This document shows positions 62,620-64,000 of a stretch of DNA of 64,000 nucleotides, one piece after another. This DNA comes from a virus. The stretch spans positions 1 to 64,000 of IMG/VR virus record IMGVR_UViG_3300036852_000300. One strand, written 5' to 3'. Under the pieces are notes generated by a model. That model was given only the letters and a program-made list of their open reading frames with translations. It did no database searches and was not told the origin of the DNA. A program made the position numbers and the translations under genes. Position 1 is the stretch's first letter. Each line of letters begins with the position of its first letter.

Positions 62620-63294
62620 ATGGTCGTTTCCGTTCCGACCGAAACAACGTCGATACCGACGCATTCCAGCGTTGGGGCGCGGGTGAAGTGGCTGATGGAG
62701 CAGCGGGGGTGGTCGCTGTCCAAGGCGGCCGACGAATCCGGCGTCTCGCATTCCACGCTGTCCCTGCTGGTCAGGGGTATCGTGGACTTTCCGAAGATCC
62801 GTACCATCGAGCTGTTGGCGCGGGCCTTCAAGGTCCCCAGGTCTTTTCTGATGCCGTACGTCCTACCGGGCGGGCCGGCCGGCGACCTGGTTGCCGAAGG
62901 AGTCCTGTTGGTACCGGTCGTCCGGCTGTTCGCGACGGCTACCGGGGCCGGACACCTTGAAACGGGGGAGTTGATCCCGGTGCCGCTGTCGATCAACGGG
63001 CAGCACCAGGGCATCATGGCCACGCTGGTCACCGGCGGCGGCCTGCCGCCGTACGTGGCTGTGGGCGCCCTGGCGATCTTCGATCCTGACCGGGACCCGC
63101 TTCACCGTGACCCGGTCGTCATCGACTACCAGGGCTCGACCCATGTCGCCTGGTATCTCGAAGTCCCGGAGACAGGCGGCGTTGAGTCACGCTACCGCCT
63201 GGGCGACGGGACCTACCTTGATGCACGCCTGGCCCGCCTGGCGGGCGTTCTCCTGGGCACCTACAGCTCCCCACCCCGGTTCGGTGGTGCCTAA
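62620..63294 (+). CDS. CI-like repressor, 224 aa
   Basis: The N-terminus (GARVKWLMEQRGWSLSKAAD, ESGVSHSTLSLLVRG) is an XRE helix-turn-helix. Residues 85-205 resemble the S24/LexA-type C-terminal domain (LLVPVVRLFATATGAGHLET, GALAIFDPDRDP). The usual GxSM serine and the later lysine of the cleavage pair are not visible, so it may not be self-cleaving. It may keep the early operon silent through the TGTGA-N6-TCACA sites. Confidence 0.75.
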   Translation: MVVSVPTETTSIPTHSSVGARVKWLMEQRGWSLSKAADESGVSHSTLSLLVRGIVDFPKIRTIELLARAFKVPRSFLMPYVLPGGPAGDLVAEGVLLVPVVRLFATATGAGHLETGELIPVPLSINGQHQGIMATLVTGGGLPPYVAVGALAIFDPDRDPLHRDPVVIDYQGSTHVAWYLEVPETGGVESRYRLGDGTYLDARLARLAGVLLGTYSSPPRFGGA

Positions 63295-63364
63295 TCCGTC
63301 TTTGGGTCGGCTGCTACCACCGTGGCCTCCTCTGCCATGACCCCCAGCGTCAGTCGACCCGCCG

Positions 63365-63706
63365 CTACTCGCCGATCGGCTCGCCTTCGAGATCCGGCAC
63401 CCGGATCTCGGCAGGCGGGCGGACTGGCGGGGCCAGGTCGTCGCCCCGGGGCTGATTGGCCTGCCACCTGACGTAGTGGACCCAGGCCGTCAGAAACTTC
63501 GCCATCGAGATCGTGATGGTCGGTTGCAGTGTTGGCGCCCCCGCCGCCAACACCTGGATATGCAGGTCCGACCCCCGAACCATCTCCAGGAAGGCATCCC
63601 CGAAGTCGATCGCCAGCGCGAACTGTTCGAGGATGCGCTCCCGAGAGCGGTTATCTGGGACGCATCGCCCCGCGTCGTGGTGGTCGCAGCTTTGCATGAT
63701 CGTCAT
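63365..63706 (-). CDS. Hypothetical protein, 113 aa
   Basis: Convergent with the repressor gene. An N-terminal CDHHDAGRC cluster could bind metal; the centre (AKFLTAWVHYVRWQANQP) is helical. It belongs to a minus-strand group that continues past the right edge. Function unknown. Confidence 0.6.
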   Translation of the reverse strand: MTIMQSCDHHDAGRCVPDNRSRERILEQFALAIDFGDAFLEMVRGSDLHIQVLAAGAPTLQPTITISMAKFLTAWVHYVRWQANQPRGDDLAPPVRPPAEIRVPDLEGEPIGE

Positions 63707-63712
63707 CGTTCC

Positions 63713-63964
63713 CTACCCCTGAGAGTCCGGATCGCCCACACCAGCGCCCTGGCGCCGTTGGGCCATCGCCCGGAGATCCCGGACCCAGTTGGATCTCGAC
63801 TGCCCTTCCCGATTGGCCGCCGGCGCGGCCGCCGCTTCGTAGGCGTCGCGGATCTCGCCCCAGGTCACCTTCAGGCCGTCCTCAGCGAGTCCACGCCTGA
63901 TCCCTTCAAACAGGTAGTCCAGCGGCTGCCAGTTGTCGCGGTCCATCGGTGGTCCGTACGTCAC
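63713..63964 (-). CDS. Hypothetical protein, 83 aa
   Basis: The GTG at 63964 overlaps a TGA (GTGA), implying an upstream coupled gene. The product MTYGPPMDRDNWQPLDYLFE has a helical middle and a basic C-terminus. No family recognised. Confidence 0.6.
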   Translation of the reverse strand: MTYGPPMDRDNWQPLDYLFEGIRRGLAEDGLKVTWGEIRDAYEAAAAPAANREGQSRSNWVRDLRAMAQRRQGAGVGDPDSQG

Positions 63965-64000
63965 TGGGTGTTCCCCCTGCTGCTGTCGTGCCCGCGCGGC
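63961..64000 (-). CDS. C-terminal end of a gene cut by the right edge
   Basis: The minus strand reads PRGHDSSRGNTQ and a TGA at 63963-63961 that overlaps the GTG of the next gene. Only twelve codons are visible. The frame is compatible with the gene cut at the left edge (1-269) if the sequence is circular. Confidence 0.4.
   Translation of the reverse strand, partial: PRGHDSSRGNTQ

Noticed and set aside
1-64000. tRNA genes, integrase, insertion sequences
   Set aside because: I looked for T-arm words, tyrosine or serine recombinase motifs and transposase motifs and saw none; the only mobile genes are HNH and GIY-YIG types. An integrase may lie outside the window.

Overview
The window looks like most or all of a tailed phage (or prophage) genome of siphovirus type from a high-GC bacterium. 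By eye about two thirds of the bases are G or C, codons end in G or C, genes overlap by 1 to 4 bases, and clear AG-rich ribosome sites precede many starts. The host cannot be named from the sequence. No host housekeeping gene, tRNA, insertion sequence, CRISPR array or integrase was seen.

Layout. A minus-strand gene is cut by the left edge (1-269). It is followed by 2.6 kb of hairpin-rich sequence without convincing genes (270-2861). From 2.86 to 44.5 kb one long plus-strand late operon runs through: an ATP-pyrophosphatase/ParB-like pair; terminase; two zinc-ribbon proteins; portal; an S49 protease with a nested scaffold; a lambda D-like decoration protein and E-like capsid protein; connectors; a cassette of small membrane proteins; tail completion and terminator proteins; a methyltransferase plus glycosyltransferase; the tail tube; lambda G/GT-like chaperones with a -1 slippery site; a 1,924-residue tape measure (about 290 nm of tail at 1.5 angstrom per residue); a hub protein; and a large set of fibre proteins with collagen-like, glycan-binding, discoidin-like and BNR modules. 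It ends with a GH25 lysozyme and a holin candidate. Two HNH endonuclease genes interrupt this operon, both at gene ends.

After a 0.75-kb regulatory stretch and one plus-strand DNA-binding gene (45268), the right arm is a minus-strand early region (about 62.4 down to 46.0 kb). In transcription order it holds a Cro-like regulator, small zinc and membrane proteins, a second ParB-like protein, a Rad52-like annealing protein, a lambda O-like initiator carrying iteron-like repeats inside its gene, a lambda P/DnaC-like helicase loader, a DNA methyltransferase, and about 25 tiny genes including a VRR-NUC nuclease and a dCTP deaminase-like protein. A plus-strand RHH/GIY-YIG pair (59338-59921) is inserted against this direction. 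A divergent repressor (62620) faces the Cro-like gene across a 178-base switch region, so the phage is probably temperate or derived from a temperate one.

How it may work together. A palindrome family of the form TGTGA-N6-TCACA recurs, exactly or nearly, at the switch, in front of the replication operon and in front of the 45268 gene, so these units may share one regulator. Replication looks lambda-like: the O-like protein binds repeats in its own gene and the P-like ATPase loads the host helicase. Head and tail genes follow lambda order. The most unusual points are the intragenic origin, the recoded gene ends beside both HNH genes, an exact 30-bp palindromic sequence shared by the portal and methyltransferase genes, and the repeated GGGACGTCCC palindromes.
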